From assembly GCA_905182985.1 (NCBI GenBank), contig CAJJDN010000080.1, positions 1,674 to 65,673 of the forward strand: a stretch of DNA of 64,000 nucleotides, written 5' to 3'. Of this stretch, positions 36,444 through 49,089 are shown in pieces. The notes beneath the pieces are model-generated. The model was not told the DNA's origin. It saw nothing but the letters and a program-made list of their open reading frames with translations, and made no database searches. How positions within the stretch are numbered: the stretch's first letter is position 1; each line of letters opens with the position of its first letter. This DNA comes from Paramecium sonneborni (taxonomy: Eukaryota; Ciliophora; Oligohymenophorea; Peniculida; Parameciidae). The translations under genes and the position numbers were made by a program.

Positions 36444-37515
36444 ATGAATAAATAACATATACCAGCAAAAGCATAAGAAAAAATATTTGGTTTGATTCTT
36501 AAAAGACCAGAAAATTTAATATGTGCTGATTGTGCCACAAAAGGTCCAAGATGGGTTAGTTTAGATTATGGTGTATTTATATGTATGGATTGTGCAGGTA
36601 TATAAATAATTGTTATATTTTTAGGAGCTCATAGAACTTTAGGTCCTAGTGTTACTAGAGTTAGATCAACTAATATAGATGGATGGTATTAAGAAAATAT
36701 TGATATTATGGAATCTATTGGAAATGCAACAGCTAATTCTTATTGGGAAAATACCATGCCTAAAAACTATATGTATATTATTTTCCGATATTTTATTACA
36801 AAATTAGAAAACCAACTATAAATACAGGTTTAGACTCTTTGATTCGTTTCGTACAAGAAAAATATATTAAAAAGAAATTTATACCTTCATAATAATGTCT
36901 TGATCCAAAATAACAATATATGTTAACCAAAACGTATTTTATCTCCAATAATTATTTAGTACTGTTAAACCATTTTATTTTCATAATATAGATACAAAAT
37001 AAGAAGAATCTAAAGTTAAATTAGGAGATCTTATTGATTTAAATGAATAATTTGATAATTTTGGAGTTAAGGAAAATAAAATTGAAATCCATCATGCAAA
37101 TAATACTTAATATGGAACTACACATTCATTATCACCAGATAAAGATTAAAATGATTTCATTCAAACCTAATCATCATAAAATAATCATGTCATGCATTCA
37201 TTACCATCCTTAGATATTCTAAATCTATATAAACCTGACTAATAATTAAAATAAAATATGCAATCATAATAAAATATACCACATAAAAATGCTAATTATG
37301 CTTATTTATAGAATTTAGGAATCCAATCATAATAATAATAATAATAATAATATTATTAGTAGATCTAAAATAATAATGCATATTTCAATCATTAATCATA
37401 ATAATAATAGTTTTAATAAAATATGTATTAATAACAATAAACTAATTTTATGTAATAATAACAATAATATAAATCAAATGGACCTATTAATATCATGGAA
37501 TTATATCAAAGATGA
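36444..37515 (+). CDS. ArfGAP-domain protein (SMAP-like)
   Basis: GTPase-activating protein for ARF GTPases. 327 aa after introns of 27, 35 and 26 nt (exact multiple of three). The N-terminal ArfGAP zinc finger is clear: CADC ... CMDCAGAHR, with the finger Arg in GAHRTLGPSVTRVRSTNIDG. It continues to KKKFIPSQQ, the end of the domain. The C-terminal half is very Gln/Asn-rich, with a possible clathrin-box element GDLIDLNEQF, as in SMAP-type ArfGAPs acting on clathrin carriers. No PH or ankyrin domain is seen. Confidence 0.92.
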
Positions 37516-38109
37516 AATTATATAAATAATATTATTTAATTAAACAAATCTATTAATTTTTTAGTAATATCAGATCTCTAATAAATCATCTAATCTTTAT
37601 TATTTATAAATTTATCTCTATTTATTAATCAATATGTATACAAATTTATATATACAGATTAAATCTAATTCATTAAGAATTATATTTACTTTTATAACTA
37701 TAAAAATATTTACCTACTAATAAAGCCATTGATAAAATCAAATAGAGAATAATAATAAATCTACCACACAATAATACATTGGTATATTATATAAAGAAGA
37801 TTTTAAATTAAATCTTTAATATTTAAACATAACTTTCACTTATAATCATTAATACCCAAATTATTAACCCAATTTAATAGACTATCCTTAATTAAATGAA
37901 TTAAAACATTCTCATATAAAATCCTTTAAAAATTATTTATTCTTTTTAATTAAGATATTAGTTATTAATAATAGAGAGAATAGAAGTAAATTTGAATAAA
38001 ATCACAATGTTTGTAAGAAATTGTGAGTTTTGTTATAATTAAGTTCTTTTTTAAACTAAGCATTTCATAATTTAATAGTAAATACACAAAATATATAAAT
38101 CTAGTTTTT
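37516..38109. other. Spacer without a recognised gene
   Basis: About 590 bp with only hydrophobic or Gln-rich chance frames on both strands. Confidence 0.4.
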
Positions 38110-38873
38110 ATGAGTTTTGAACCATATTAAGAAACAAAAAAGAATGTCAAAGTTGCACCAATAAAAATAGTGTAAAATAAAAATGAGTAGAATACCTGTT
38201 AAAATCAGATACCAACTTATCCTTAACTTAATTTATAATTCCCATTTAATAACAGATGTACAAATTATAAACAATATACTCCATCAGTTATGATTCCATT
38301 AAGCTTTTTATAATAACTTATTTAATAAGCTTAATCAAATAAGATATTGAATCAATTGATAGAACCAAAAATACATATTGTAAAATAAGAATAATCAGAA
38401 GCTGTAAATAACCTCATTACTTAAATATAATATTAAAAATTAGAAAATATAAAACAGCAAGATGGTAATGCCTATGCTTATAATTAGAAGATACACAAAT
38501 TAAAATGTATTTGATAAAAAGTTAAATGAAATTTATATTTCAAGATTTTGTATCGAATGAAAGAGTGCAACTTTACTTTGCTGACAATCAAAATTTATTA
38601 CCTCATTTCTGGGAATGGATTAAATCGATAGAATTTAAAGGTTTAGAAGAAATGCTAATTTTATGTTACACAAATCCCTCGAATAATAAGAAAATTTAGG
38701 ATATATTTAAATAACTATTTCAAATATTATCAATTGAGTTTTATTAAAACCACGCTTATGCTTAAGTTCTGAGATCCGATCTCTAAGATAAAATTAGATA
38801 TTTATCAGTTATTGGAGATATTTTAAATAAAATTGTTAAGCCTTAGGATTATTTCTATTTTAATAATGCATGA
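38110..38873 (+). CDS. Hypothetical protein
   Basis: 241 aa with one 38-nt intron (gtatttga...tttcaag). A Gln-rich N-terminal half is followed by a helical C-terminal half containing LPHFWEWIKSIEFKGLEEML and QVLRSDLQDKIRYLSVIGDI. The conserved-looking Trp pair and helices suggest a folded domain, but I do not recognise it. Confidence 0.65.
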
Positions 38874-38879
38874 TAGATA

Positions 38880-41420
38880 AGCAATTTTGTTATCATATAA
38901 AAATATCTAATATCATTTCACCTGTTGTTTCTCCATATCCTAACTAATTGGGAACAAAGGATTTGATATTTAGAATTCTTAAGTTCCTCTCTTCTCTAAT
39001 AAAATAATTAGAAACTTTACATCATTATTATTTTTTCTATTTTTATTTTAATGAATTGAAATTGGTTTCATTATTTTTAATAGATGAGTACTACATTCTG
39101 TTATAATCAATTCTAAATCACAAATTTCGATCAAATCAATTATTAGAAATAGAATAAAATAAAATAGTATAGTATAGTAATATTACTTCACTCTGAATTA
39201 ATCTTCTTAATAATTAATAATCTTTTTGATAAATTATTTTCATTTCTATAAATGAATTCAGTGTATCAGTATATTTTCTAATATCAATGATTGGTATCAA
39301 GAAAATGAATTTGATTTTATTTTTAAGTAAAATAAAGAATTTTTAATTTAAAATTAAGTACTAAAGATAAACGATTACTTATTTTTTTAGATATCTGAAT
39401 ACAATCTCTCCAAAAAAAAGATCTTTTTGGATTTATGAAAAAACAATAATATAGATCCTTTCTAAAATAATGGAGAATTTATTTTAAATTTATCCTTTTT
39501 TTATAGTATAGGAGATAAATTTATAAATTCAAGTAGATTACCATAAATGGATATAAATCAATTATTCAATAATTAATAATAATTGAAATTAAATACCTTA
39601 ACTTTCTAAAATAATTCTTCTCATTTTTTTTGTATAAAATATTAGTTTGTATCATTTAGCATATTTAGCATATTTATCAATAAATAAATAAAATAAGAGA
39701 CAGATGCAATAATTATATTGTTTTAAAAGATTACTCTATTAATTTCTACTTTCAAATTAAATGTTTGCTTAATTAATAAATAATTGATAATAATAAATGA
39801 ATATATCTATCTTATAAATATGAAATTTTGCATTATATTTCAAATAATAAAAAAATACGACTATTACAAAAACTAAATTCTTTAATTGGACTGATAATTT
39901 TCTAGAAGAATTATTTACAAAGTCAATTAGGGATTTACTTGTTAAAATTTATACAAAAATAAGACTTGCAGTTTAATAATTCATAACTAAAATATCAAGT
40001 GATATTCTGTTTGATATCTATTTCTCTTATTGTAGATATAAAAATAATAAATGAATAAATATATTATTTATTAGTTGCAAATCAACTAATTAGCTTTTGT
40101 AATCATCATTTAAACTTTTTGAGATTACCCTTAGGAACTTATAAAAGGCCTTCATCTTTTTACTCTGGAATAACTATAAAATACGAAATTTTAGAGAAAT
40201 ACTATTTATGTAATTTACTTAAATTTGTTAACCAAATTACTTGGCGTATAGAGAGGCTTATTAGATTTCCTTTTTAATTAAAGCAAATGCTATTGGCAAT
40301 TCTTAAGGTCTAGAAGCCATACTAAAATCAGTATAACATAATGGTTCTTTGTTATTTACTAATATAGGTAAGTTATTAATCTCAGGATTGTAATTTTGTT
40401 TTATAATTCTACCAGGTTAAATAATTTATTATTATTAATGAAAATTAGAGGTAATATTTTAGGTGATTTATATATCTTTTTTGATTTCTATCTTCTTGTC
40501 TTGCTATATTTTAATAATTACATTTAAAGATGATTATCTTTATTCTTGTTAATCACCTACATAATACTATGTAAATTTATTAATATTTGCGCCAGCCCTT
40601 TATATTTTTTATTAGCTATTATTATTTTTTGACTTTGTTTCTCCTGTCATTGCACAGTTCTCAGAATTCAATAATAATTCTTATTTTTTAATAATAATAT
40701 CTTTATCAAAAAGAGGTAATGGAGGTTTTTAATACTTTTTATGAGTTTTATTTATGTTTGTCTAATTAATTCTTACATTTTATTGTAATTACTATTAATT
40801 CTATTTTAAAGTTAGGGATGCTTGAGATGAATACTATATATTCTTTTCTAAGTTTGATACAGGCAATTATTATTCAACATTATTAATATCATTTTTCAAT
40901 CTATTTTTCATAACTCCAGAAAAGGTTGCTTTTCTTAAAGCTAATGGTTATTATTTTATTGTATGTTGAAGCTTTGCAGAACTAGGTCTTATTTTGATTA
41001 TTCCTAATATCTATTTAAACTAATCAATATTAGGTTTTGTTATATCATTAGATAATCTCTTATTTGAAGATTACATTATTAAATATATTTATATTATAAT
41101 AATTCTATCTTAATCAATTATTGTTAAACAATATCACAAACTTCTCCATGTAAATCGATATTAGACTTATTATCCTTTATTTTAATATCTATTCTTATCA
41201 AAATAATTAATTCAGATTTTTAGAAATTGAGATTTTATAACTTTTTAAACTACTTATAAAGATATATATATATAATCAATTCATTCTAGGATTTATTTAA
41301 TAAAATTAATAAAATTGATCACAAATAATGGAAGGATTGCCATGTATTGGATTAATTTATTTTGATCTTTAAATTAAATTGGATGAAATTTATTATTATA
41401 CTCTATTATTATAAATGATT
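38880..41420 (+). pseudogene. Decayed multi-TM membrane protein
   Basis: Plus-strand frames switch repeatedly but keep the character of one protein: a luminal part with LNTLTFQNNSSHFF (a beta-helix-like phrase common in large ciliate surface proteins), then about eight hydrophobic segments near 40100-41150, including SLSKRGNGGFQYF and KVAFLKANGYYFIV. TGAs interrupt the frame several times (for example about 40742 and 40826) and introns do not fix them. It looks like a dead member of a large ciliate transmembrane-protein family. Confidence 0.45.
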
Positions 41421-41424
41421 TAAG

Positions 41425-42001
41425 TCATATTAGATAGATATTATTAAAAGTTATAGCTAAAATAATAGATGACATAATAACATTGATAATATTATAATTG
41501 GTTATAAGTATAATAAAATAGTAAAATAATGTAAAAAGAAATAATGATGTTATCCAAACCAATTGAAATGGAATTGTAATAAAAATTTGTAGCAATTTGT
41601 GTGTAAATAATAGTAATATAATACAGCTACCAATTTTTAGGATCTTTGATTATCATATAAACCAAGAATAATAAAAATTAGAAATGATAATAGTAAAATA
41701 TCCAAAATAAAGAATGGTAATTGAATTCTAATTAATAAATTTATCTAATCGAAAACAAAATACCGAAGAAGAGTTTTGTTATTCTTGGATATTGCTATTA
41801 AACTAGTAAAATAATTGTACATTACATAACCATATTGTAGTTAAGATCCATATTATAGTGTCACATATTATGAAAACTATTGCAATATGAATCAATAATA
41901 TCTAATACTGTATTCTAAGACCTAACATTTGCAATATTAAATATATCAAAAAGTTATATATATTCGTATACTTCAAATTTCTCTCTAGGATTATCATCCA
42001 T
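41425..42001 (-). CDS. Small multi-pass membrane protein
   Basis: 171 aa after introns of 25 and 36 nt (exact multiple of three). It starts MDDNPREKFEVYEYIQLFDI, then several hydrophobic helices: LLIHIAIVFIICDTIIWILT, ITILYFGYFTIIISNFYYS, and others near the end (IPFQLVWITSLFLFTLFYYF). It has four to five TM segments and no known motif. Both introns begin GTT rather than GTA. It lies 125 bp downstream of the RING-H2 gene on the same strand. Confidence 0.6.
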
Positions 42002-42126
42002 TATTCGTTTTTGTCATATAATATATTTTTAATTAAATATTTAAAAACAAAAAATTTCAATAAGATACTAATATTAATAATAATAATAATAATATGCAAT
42101 AAACAAAAATTAAATAACAAATCATT

Positions 42127-42871
42127 TCATCTTAATTTTCCTAATTCAATATCTCTCTTACAAACAGGACAATGTTTCTCTCTTAATAACCATTCTGATA
42201 TACAATCCTTATGAAATACATGTCCACAATCTAATTAAATCTCTACAGGGTTACCACTATCCTCTAAACAAATTGTACAACTATATTAAATATTATATTA
42301 TTTTTATACCAATCATTTGTTAAACTTTAAATAGTACATTATTTTATTAATACTTATATTTATTATTCAACCAAACCTCTACTTACAAAACCCATTTTCT
42401 CTTATAATTCTTATAATTATTCATAACTCATTTCATCCAAATCTACATTATTTTACATTCTATTAATTATATATTCATCTTTTACTAAATTAAACGATTT
42501 TAAAATTCCATCTCTTCTTATTATTATAACATCAAAGCAAAATGAAGAGATTTCTCTTCTTCATTCATTTCTTCTTAAAATTATTATTATGGTTTTTCAA
42601 CTGAAATTATCTCTTAATTTTCTTCTTCTATTTAAACACTTTATTTCTCTTTTAATTATTATTCTAACATCCAAATTCTATCCTTTAATTCATTTATTGT
42701 ATTTTTTAATTCATCATTCTCTTGGCGCAATTCATTTATTAAATCCTTTTTTTATTAGTGTTTTTATTATGATCTTTAACCTTCTTAAATAGGTGTCTTT
42801 AATAATTTATCAAACATCTCCTTCTATTCTGTACTTGATTTTAATTAGCTAACTTTTATTGGGCAATCCAT
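42127..42871 (-). CDS. RING-H2 E3 ubiquitin ligase (BIG BROTHER-like)
   Basis: 229 aa after introns of 26 and 29 nt (exact multiple of three). N-terminal coiled coil (DLINELRQENDELKNTINEL), then a segment MSYEQLQELQEKMGFVSRGL that matches the conserved block preceding the RING in plant BIG BROTHER-type ligases. The C-terminal RING-H2 is CTICLEDSGNPVEIQLDCGH, HKDC, then CPVCKRDIELGKLR, with C-x2-C / C-x-H / H-x2-C / C-x2-C spacing. It is predicted to recruit E2 and ubiquitinate unknown targets. Confidence 0.88.
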
Positions 42872-43773
42872 CTCGATTATCTTTAACAATAAATTTATTA
42901 ATAATTTAATCAAAAATACATTAATTGCTTTAAATTGTTTTAAAATACCATTTTTATTTTTTTATTAAAAACCCTTATTCAGTGAACTGAAATCAGTTTA
43001 ATAATAAAATATCCAATCTAAAATAATATTTTTATATTTAGCATTCATCTCTTTTATTGCTTCATTTATTTTATATCAAAATAAATAATTAGTTAATAAA
43101 ATATTCAATTCACAATTTACTTCATCAGATCAAATTAAAACATTTTATGTGATTTTATTCACTAAAAGGAAAACTTTAAAATTTAAATTATACTCTTATT
43201 TAACTATTTTGGTTTAATTAAAACGTTATTGATTAATTTTTTTTCTTTTATTGCAATCTATAATTTCTTCTTTATTAATTATTTTTCATCTATATTCTAG
43301 TAACCCGAATAAAAGACATAAAAATTGATGCCTTGAAATGTCTAATCATACGACAATAATAACTTATATAGATTATTCTTTAGTCTGATACTAAAACAAC
43401 TATATATTATGACCATCTTTTATATTTTCACCACTTGAGATATTTAATATTGAAGTTATTTTTAAATCTAATCTAACTTTATTATAGAATAATTAACAAA
43501 AATATAATTTTTCTAATTTCAGTCTATGGTACTGTATTTATTTCTGTTTTATTACATAAGTTTTAGGGTTGATTAACTCAATATTAAAAATAATGATTAA
43601 ATTTTATGTAATTATCTATATTGTGAAGAATATTAAGTTTGTAAGAGATTAATAATTTGGATTAGTTAGAATTCTTATGTGTTTGATTTCATTTTTCAAT
43701 TAGGAAAGCTAATATCAATCTCTTAATTTTTTCGGACTTTGCTTAATTTGACATCTTTAAGATTTAGTAAATC
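42872..43773. other. Degenerate spacer with coding-like scraps
   Basis: The minus strand holds pieces such as FQGINFYVFYSGYQNIDEKQ and LTNYLF/YKINEAIKEMNAK in different frames, which do not join. Possibly a decayed gene; I would not call a CDS. Confidence 0.35.
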
Positions 43774-44481
43774 ATGAGTAATTTTTAAGTGGATAATTAT
43801 AATTAAATTCACAATTCTTATTTCAGAGAATGCGAAAAAATTTTGTAAAAATAAATAACTTTTAAACAAATAATGAATTTACAGGAATGCCCAAATTTGT
43901 TTATCTTGTATCCTTATCCACTCAATAGAGATGCTAAGTTTAAGTATGTTGAAATTAATTATTCACCTTCATTTAGTGAGTATTTACTTTAATCATTAAT
44001 ATAAGAATCATGAAATGTATGATGGAAACTATTCCTATATTTAATAATGACATGAATCCAGCGTAACCTGGATTTATTCCTCTTATTGATTAAGTATTAC
44101 TCATTTTTTATTTAGCCACTACATCTTTAACATAATGATCAATATCAAAATCAATACTAAAAAAAGTATTAGGAGTTGACTAAAAAAAATAAAGTGCTTG
44201 TAATTATTTTTTATTAATTCAGCATTTTCCCAAACCCAAAAGTTAATCTAAATATTGTAATGTTTGTAAATAACATTATGAAGATTATTTAGATGTATAA
44301 TTTTTACTTATTTTAGCATATCAAATCAAAAACACACAAAACACAATTTACTAAAAATCAATATATCAAAAAAATCATATCTTAAGCAAAAGAAGTATAA
44401 GAAAAAGTAGTACCAACAATTGAATAACAAGAATCTACTGAAGTTTAACCTAAGATGATGAAAAAAACTAAACTTTCTTGA
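43774..44481 (+). CDS. Dbf4-like protein (DBF-type zinc finger)
   Basis: About 202 aa after four introns (26, 22, 29 or 23, and 22 nt). The C-terminal finger CNVCKQHYEDYLDHIKSKTH has the C-x2-C-x9-H-x5-H layout of the Dbf4 zinc finger. Upstream, FKYVEINYSPSF is reminiscent of Dbf4 motif M. Dbf4 is the activating subunit of Cdc7 kinase, which fires replication origins. The protein is far shorter than yeast or animal Dbf4 and lacks an obvious N-terminal BRCT-like motif. The third intron has two alternative donors in the same phase (GTGCTT or GTAATT). Confidence 0.65.
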
Positions 44482-44779
44482 TTATTTATTATTATTATTA
44501 CTCAATTCATTAAATTTTGTTATTAAATATTTCCAAGACTTCACGTTAAGTCTAGACTTTTATACATATTTTATTTTAATATTAGAATAAAGAAAACTCA
44601 TTATATATATACTATAACTCTTGATAATATATTTATTTATATATACAATTTTATTTTATATTTTATACATAATAGATTTATTTAATTAGAGAGAATGTAT
44701 ATATATATAATGTTCAACAACTTTGGTAATAATATATTTTTCTAAAATAGAAAACTGCAATTTATTAAATAATTTATTA

Positions 44780-45595
44780 ATGTTAAAATTTCTTGAAAAT
44801 AGAGATCCTCCTAGAATTAAAAGAGGTTAAGATTTTATGCGTTTTGAGAGTAAAAGTCATCTACCAAATAATAAATAATTTAACAGCCCAATTCATTAAG
44901 ATGCAGTTATTCATCATGATAATCCTCAATATTATGTTACAAAGAAATTACCTCCTATTTCTATTTATAATCCTTTAGTTTAATTGACAGACTCAGTAGA
45001 AAGACCAGAATACATAGTCAAATAAAAAGAAATTTATCATCCTCGTTATATGGAAGAATATAAAAAAAAAGGGTTCAAAAAAAAGTAAGGAATTTTTGAA
45101 TCATTCTAACATTTACTGAATTAGAATCAAATTTTAATTAATGGTGTTCATCCCGATAAAAAACCTTTGTCTTTTCCTGCTATAAGAGAATATCAGAAAA
45201 GAAATTATTAACATTCAAACTTAGATAATTAACTATCATCAAGAAGCTAAGACAGCTAAAATATAAATAGAACTAATTAAGATAGTAACAAATCTTAAAT
45301 GAAGAGTGTTAAAAAGAACTCAAATTATTAAGTATCAGAATAAAGTAAATTAAGGACTGACAATAAGAGCATTTAAGCAAGTTTAGAAAGAATGAGTATA
45401 TAAAAGAAAACTGAATCTTCTTTTGAGTATAGTTCAAAAATCTTACATTCTTATTTAATTCGATAAGAAGAAGAGGAAGAAAAAGAAAGATAGATGCGTT
45501 AATTAAGTATTTTTGATAAAAAGATTAAAGAAATTAGAATTAATTATGATAAACATGGGAAAAGAAAAGTAAAAATTGATTAGATACCTGATTGA
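44780..45595 (+). CDS. Hypothetical basic protein with acidic helix
   Basis: Intronless, 271 aa. N-terminal part with MLKFLENRDPPRIKRGQDFM and PEYIVKQKEIYHPRYMEEYK, a Ser/Gln-rich centre, and a C-terminal charged helix (RQEEEEEKERQMRQLSIFDK). Such basic proteins with short conserved Pro/Tyr motifs are often cytoskeletal in ciliates, but this is only an impression. Confidence 0.7.
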
Positions 45596-45665
45596 TTTAA
45601 ATTAAATTATTAAACTCTTCTTTGAATTAAAATTAATTAATATATATTTTCTTAATTAGTATTAA

Positions 45666-46127
45666 ATGAATTCTTTATAGCCGCCTCAACCACAAATTTA
45701 ATAAAATCAACCCTAATAATAATAAATACCTTAATACCCAAATTATCCACCTCCAGAAAATTAAGTTAGATATGATCCAAGAACAGCAGCTACATTTTTA
45801 AATCCTAAATCAATTTAGAAGAAAGCTAAATTTTGCCCGATTTGTGATTTTCCTGCTAGTGTAAGAGTTGTAATAAATCCTTGCAGGCATTTTATGTGTT
45901 ATGAATGCTATTATATTGATGGATAAACATTTTGTAAATTCTGCAATGATATTGTTGGTTCTGTAAAAAGATTAGATGATACAGAGAAATTTTATTCTTG
46001 TGATCTAGATACTTGCTTTAAGTAAATGTTATTAAAAACTTTAGATATTTTGAATCCGAGTAATAGTAAGAAGAACATAACACATAACATGTTATTTTAT
46101 AAGGTTGATTTTCTATGTTAAAATTGA
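45666..46127 (+). CDS. HAKAI-like RING-finger protein
   Basis: Intronless, 153 aa. A Pro/Gln-rich N-terminus (PPQPQIQQNQPQQQQIPQYP) leads to a C3HC4-type finger: FCPICDFPASVRVVINPCRH, FMCYEC, then CKFCNDIVGSVKRL, followed by a second Cys element FYSCDLDTCFKQM. The RING plus the downstream short Cys-x5-Cys segment recalls HAKAI/CBLL1, an E3 ligase that is also part of the m6A-writer accessory complex. The length is much shorter than animal HAKAI. Confidence 0.6.
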
Positions 46128-46886
46128 GAATGTATAATGATAAATATTCTAAATATTTTAAACAATTTTCTTTTCAAAATAGATTAAATTTAGTTTATTA
46201 AAATATTTATATTTTGAAATATCATAAAATAATAATTCTATATTGTAATTCAGATTTTAAAAAATTTATTTTAGTTTAGAATTGAGATTATGATTCCAGA
46301 ATCCTTCAGTAGCTTTTCTTAAAAAAATAGTTAATTAAATTAGCTTCTCTATTATATGTTGCTGTTGATTATTTACAATTCAATAATACACTAGAATGTA
46401 CTTTTATATATTTTAAATAAGATTTTCATCATATATCAATTTATCAAAATCATCTTAATTCTCTTTTACAATAATACAAACAGCAATTCATAATTCTTCG
46501 AATAGTTTTATTCATAAATTTTCTTAAATTATTTTTCTACCTATGACAAACTTCAAATTATTTTACAGGCAGAAATACTGTAATTTAAATAATATAGTTA
46601 TTATATCAATTTTCCTTTAATTTCTATTCAATTTCCTACTCCAACTCTTTCCTTTCCAAATTGAGTTCATATACCTAAGGAATAGTAAATATCTGCTAGC
46701 GTTTTAATATATACCATATTTGAATAATATAATTATTGCTTATATTATTAAGTTATTAAAATTTATAATTATTATAAAACTTATTTAGTAATCTACAGCT
46801 TTAAATTGTAATAATCATATAGAGTAATATTATATTAATACAATAAATAAATGGCTTTTATAAAATTAATTAATATCAAAATATAA
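46128..46886. other. Spacer with a possible tiny coiled-coil remnant
   Basis: The only protein-like piece is on the minus strand near 46600-46690: QVYELNLERKELEQEIEQKL before TGA, possibly preceded by ATG plus a 19-nt intron. Too short to call. Confidence 0.35.
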
Positions 46887-47910
46887 TCATAAGTTGCAAC
46901 TTGACTTTTAGATTGTTTATATATTGCTTTTATACTCTGAATTTATTAATTTTATCAAGGTTTTATTATATCTAATATAAGGTCTATCTCTATTCTAAAT
47001 CTATCTATTACTTAATTAAGGCACATATTTTAATTCATTTTAATTAGTCTAAGAACTATTTATTTTATTCAAAGGTAAACAAGGGAATGTTGAATTTCTA
47101 TGATTACCTGTTATTTAAGAAGATAACGGTGTTGTTACTTAATAATTTATTGTATAAGCTTTTTTCCTTTGTACAAATTCTTTAACTTCTGCAGGTTTTC
47201 CAGACAAGAAGTTTATCATCTTTTTATCTAATAATTTAAATTGTTTTTCCTTTATTAATTCTAATTAAGATTTCTATAATTGTTTCAAAATAATTTGTTT
47301 TGGGGGAGTTTTACAAGATGGTGGTCTTTCTAAGTTATCATACTCTATTAAAATTATTATTAAAATCATACCAACTAAGGATTCTTATTTTGATAGTTGT
47401 CTTAAAACACTTTGCTTTTTTGTTGTTCTTTTTCTTTTTTTTCTCTCTAAAATGTCAGCAAAACTTGTTAATGCAAATCTTTATCCATCAATTTATTTAT
47501 GCTATTCTATTTACGTTGGGAGATTCTGAAATTATTTTGATGTTAATTCCCCAAAATGCTCTCCATATGCTGATTTTCTTCTACTCTATTGTTCTTATCT
47601 CATTATTGTTATTTTTTCTATTGCTTTTTTTAAAGGTTTTAGATTAACAAATTTCTTTGTTTATAATTGCTTATCTGGAGAAATGGGTATTATTTCATCT
47701 TATTCACGCTCTTTCAGCAATTTAAAACAATATGATAGTGAATTCTTTTTCATTGTTTTTCTAAAATCATTCTTAATTATTATCTTTTTTTTTTATTCCT
47801 AATTACCTTATATTAAAACCAGATGGCTTACTCTTCTCTCTGTAAAAGGGAATGAAAAATAATCACTTTATTCTAATTTCAGATAAATTATTACATAAGT
47901 AGTTTATCAT
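46887..47910 (-). CDS. Hypothetical basic, disordered protein
   Basis: Roughly 310 aa. One continuous frame covers the last ~270 codons after a 27-nt intron (gtatgatt...ttaatag), with KSAYGEHFGELTSKQFQNLP, RPPSCKTPPKQIILKQLQKS and a basic end KSNIQTIQKSSCNL. The 5' end is uncertain: an ATG at 47908-47910 is followed by a probable intron over a run of ten T, and the phase is off by one there. Hydrophobic plus-strand frames here (for example 47300-47647) are shadows. The 5' part is repeated at 48343-49089 through the assembly duplication. Confidence 0.55.
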
Positions 47911-48341
47911 TAATTATAAAAATTAACAAGCTAAGTTAATTGATCAAATAAATACTTTTATATTATTATATCTAATTATTACAGCTATTAGAGAAATTGA
48001 CAACTTTATTACTAAGTTCTGATTTTGTTAAAATACTAATAAAAAATAGAAGACCAAAGTTAGAAATATTGAACTTCCAAAAAATTTTAGGATTCTTTCA
48101 GTTTTTTTTAGCAATACTTAATTATAATTATTTATTTTACATAATTATTTTATTCATTTTCTGGGGATACTTTTTTCATATATTGGATGAGAATATCATA
48201 TTTTCTACTTCAAAAAAATATACCACTATAAAAAAATGTTATATTTCATTATTTTAATAGTACCATTTTTTGAAAATTTAAAACATAAAAAAGTAATTAT
48301 AAAATCTTAATAGTTTGTTTTTTTTGTAACTTATCTTTCTA
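47164..48341. repeat. 1178-bp direct repeat, copy 1 (unmerged contig overlap)
   Basis: Identical to 48343-49520 and separated from it only by the N at 48342. A clean end-to-start overlap, as left by scaffolding without merging. Confidence 0.93.
47911..48341. other. Spacer, no firm gene
   Basis: Minus-strand frame with ILIQYMKKVSPENEQ is open for about 100 codons, but TGA is rare in such AT-rich DNA, so length alone is not evidence. Repeated at 49090-49520. Confidence 0.3.
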
Positions 48342-48342
48342 N

Positions 48343-49089
48343 TTCCTTTGTACAAATTCTTTAACTTCTGCAGGTTTTCCAGACAAGAAGTTTATCATCT
48401 TTTTATCTAATAATTTAAATTGTTTTTCCTTTATTAATTCTAATTAAGATTTCTATAATTGTTTCAAAATAATTTGTTTTGGGGGAGTTTTACAAGATGG
48501 TGGTCTTTCTAAGTTATCATACTCTATTAAAATTATTATTAAAATCATACCAACTAAGGATTCTTATTTTGATAGTTGTCTTAAAACACTTTGCTTTTTT
48601 GTTGTTCTTTTTCTTTTTTTTCTCTCTAAAATGTCAGCAAAACTTGTTAATGCAAATCTTTATCCATCAATTTATTTATGCTATTCTATTTACGTTGGGA
48701 GATTCTGAAATTATTTTGATGTTAATTCCCCAAAATGCTCTCCATATGCTGATTTTCTTCTACTCTATTGTTCTTATCTCATTATTGTTATTTTTTCTAT
48801 TGCTTTTTTTAAAGGTTTTAGATTAACAAATTTCTTTGTTTATAATTGCTTATCTGGAGAAATGGGTATTATTTCATCTTATTCACGCTCTTTCAGCAAT
48901 TTAAAACAATATGATAGTGAATTCTTTTTCATTGTTTTTCTAAAATCATTCTTAATTATTATCTTTTTTTTTTATTCCTAATTACCTTATATTAAAACCA
49001 GATGGCTTACTCTTCTCTCTGTAAAAGGGAATGAAAAATAATCACTTTATTCTAATTTCAGATAAATTATTACATAAGTAGTTTATCAT
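48343..49089 (-). pseudogene. Truncated duplicate of the 46887-47910 gene
   Basis: Same sequence as 47164-47910, cut at the N on its 3' side. Assembly artefact, not a second gene. Confidence 0.85.

Noticed and set aside
37325..37360. TAA microsatellite as a regulatory repeat
   Set aside because: It lies within the ArfGAP coding frame, where TAA encodes a polyglutamine run.
47300..47647. 115-codon hydrophobic plus-strand ORF (repeated at 48479-48826)
   Set aside because: Shadow of the Lys/Gln-rich minus-strand gene. The identical second copy comes from the assembly overlap.
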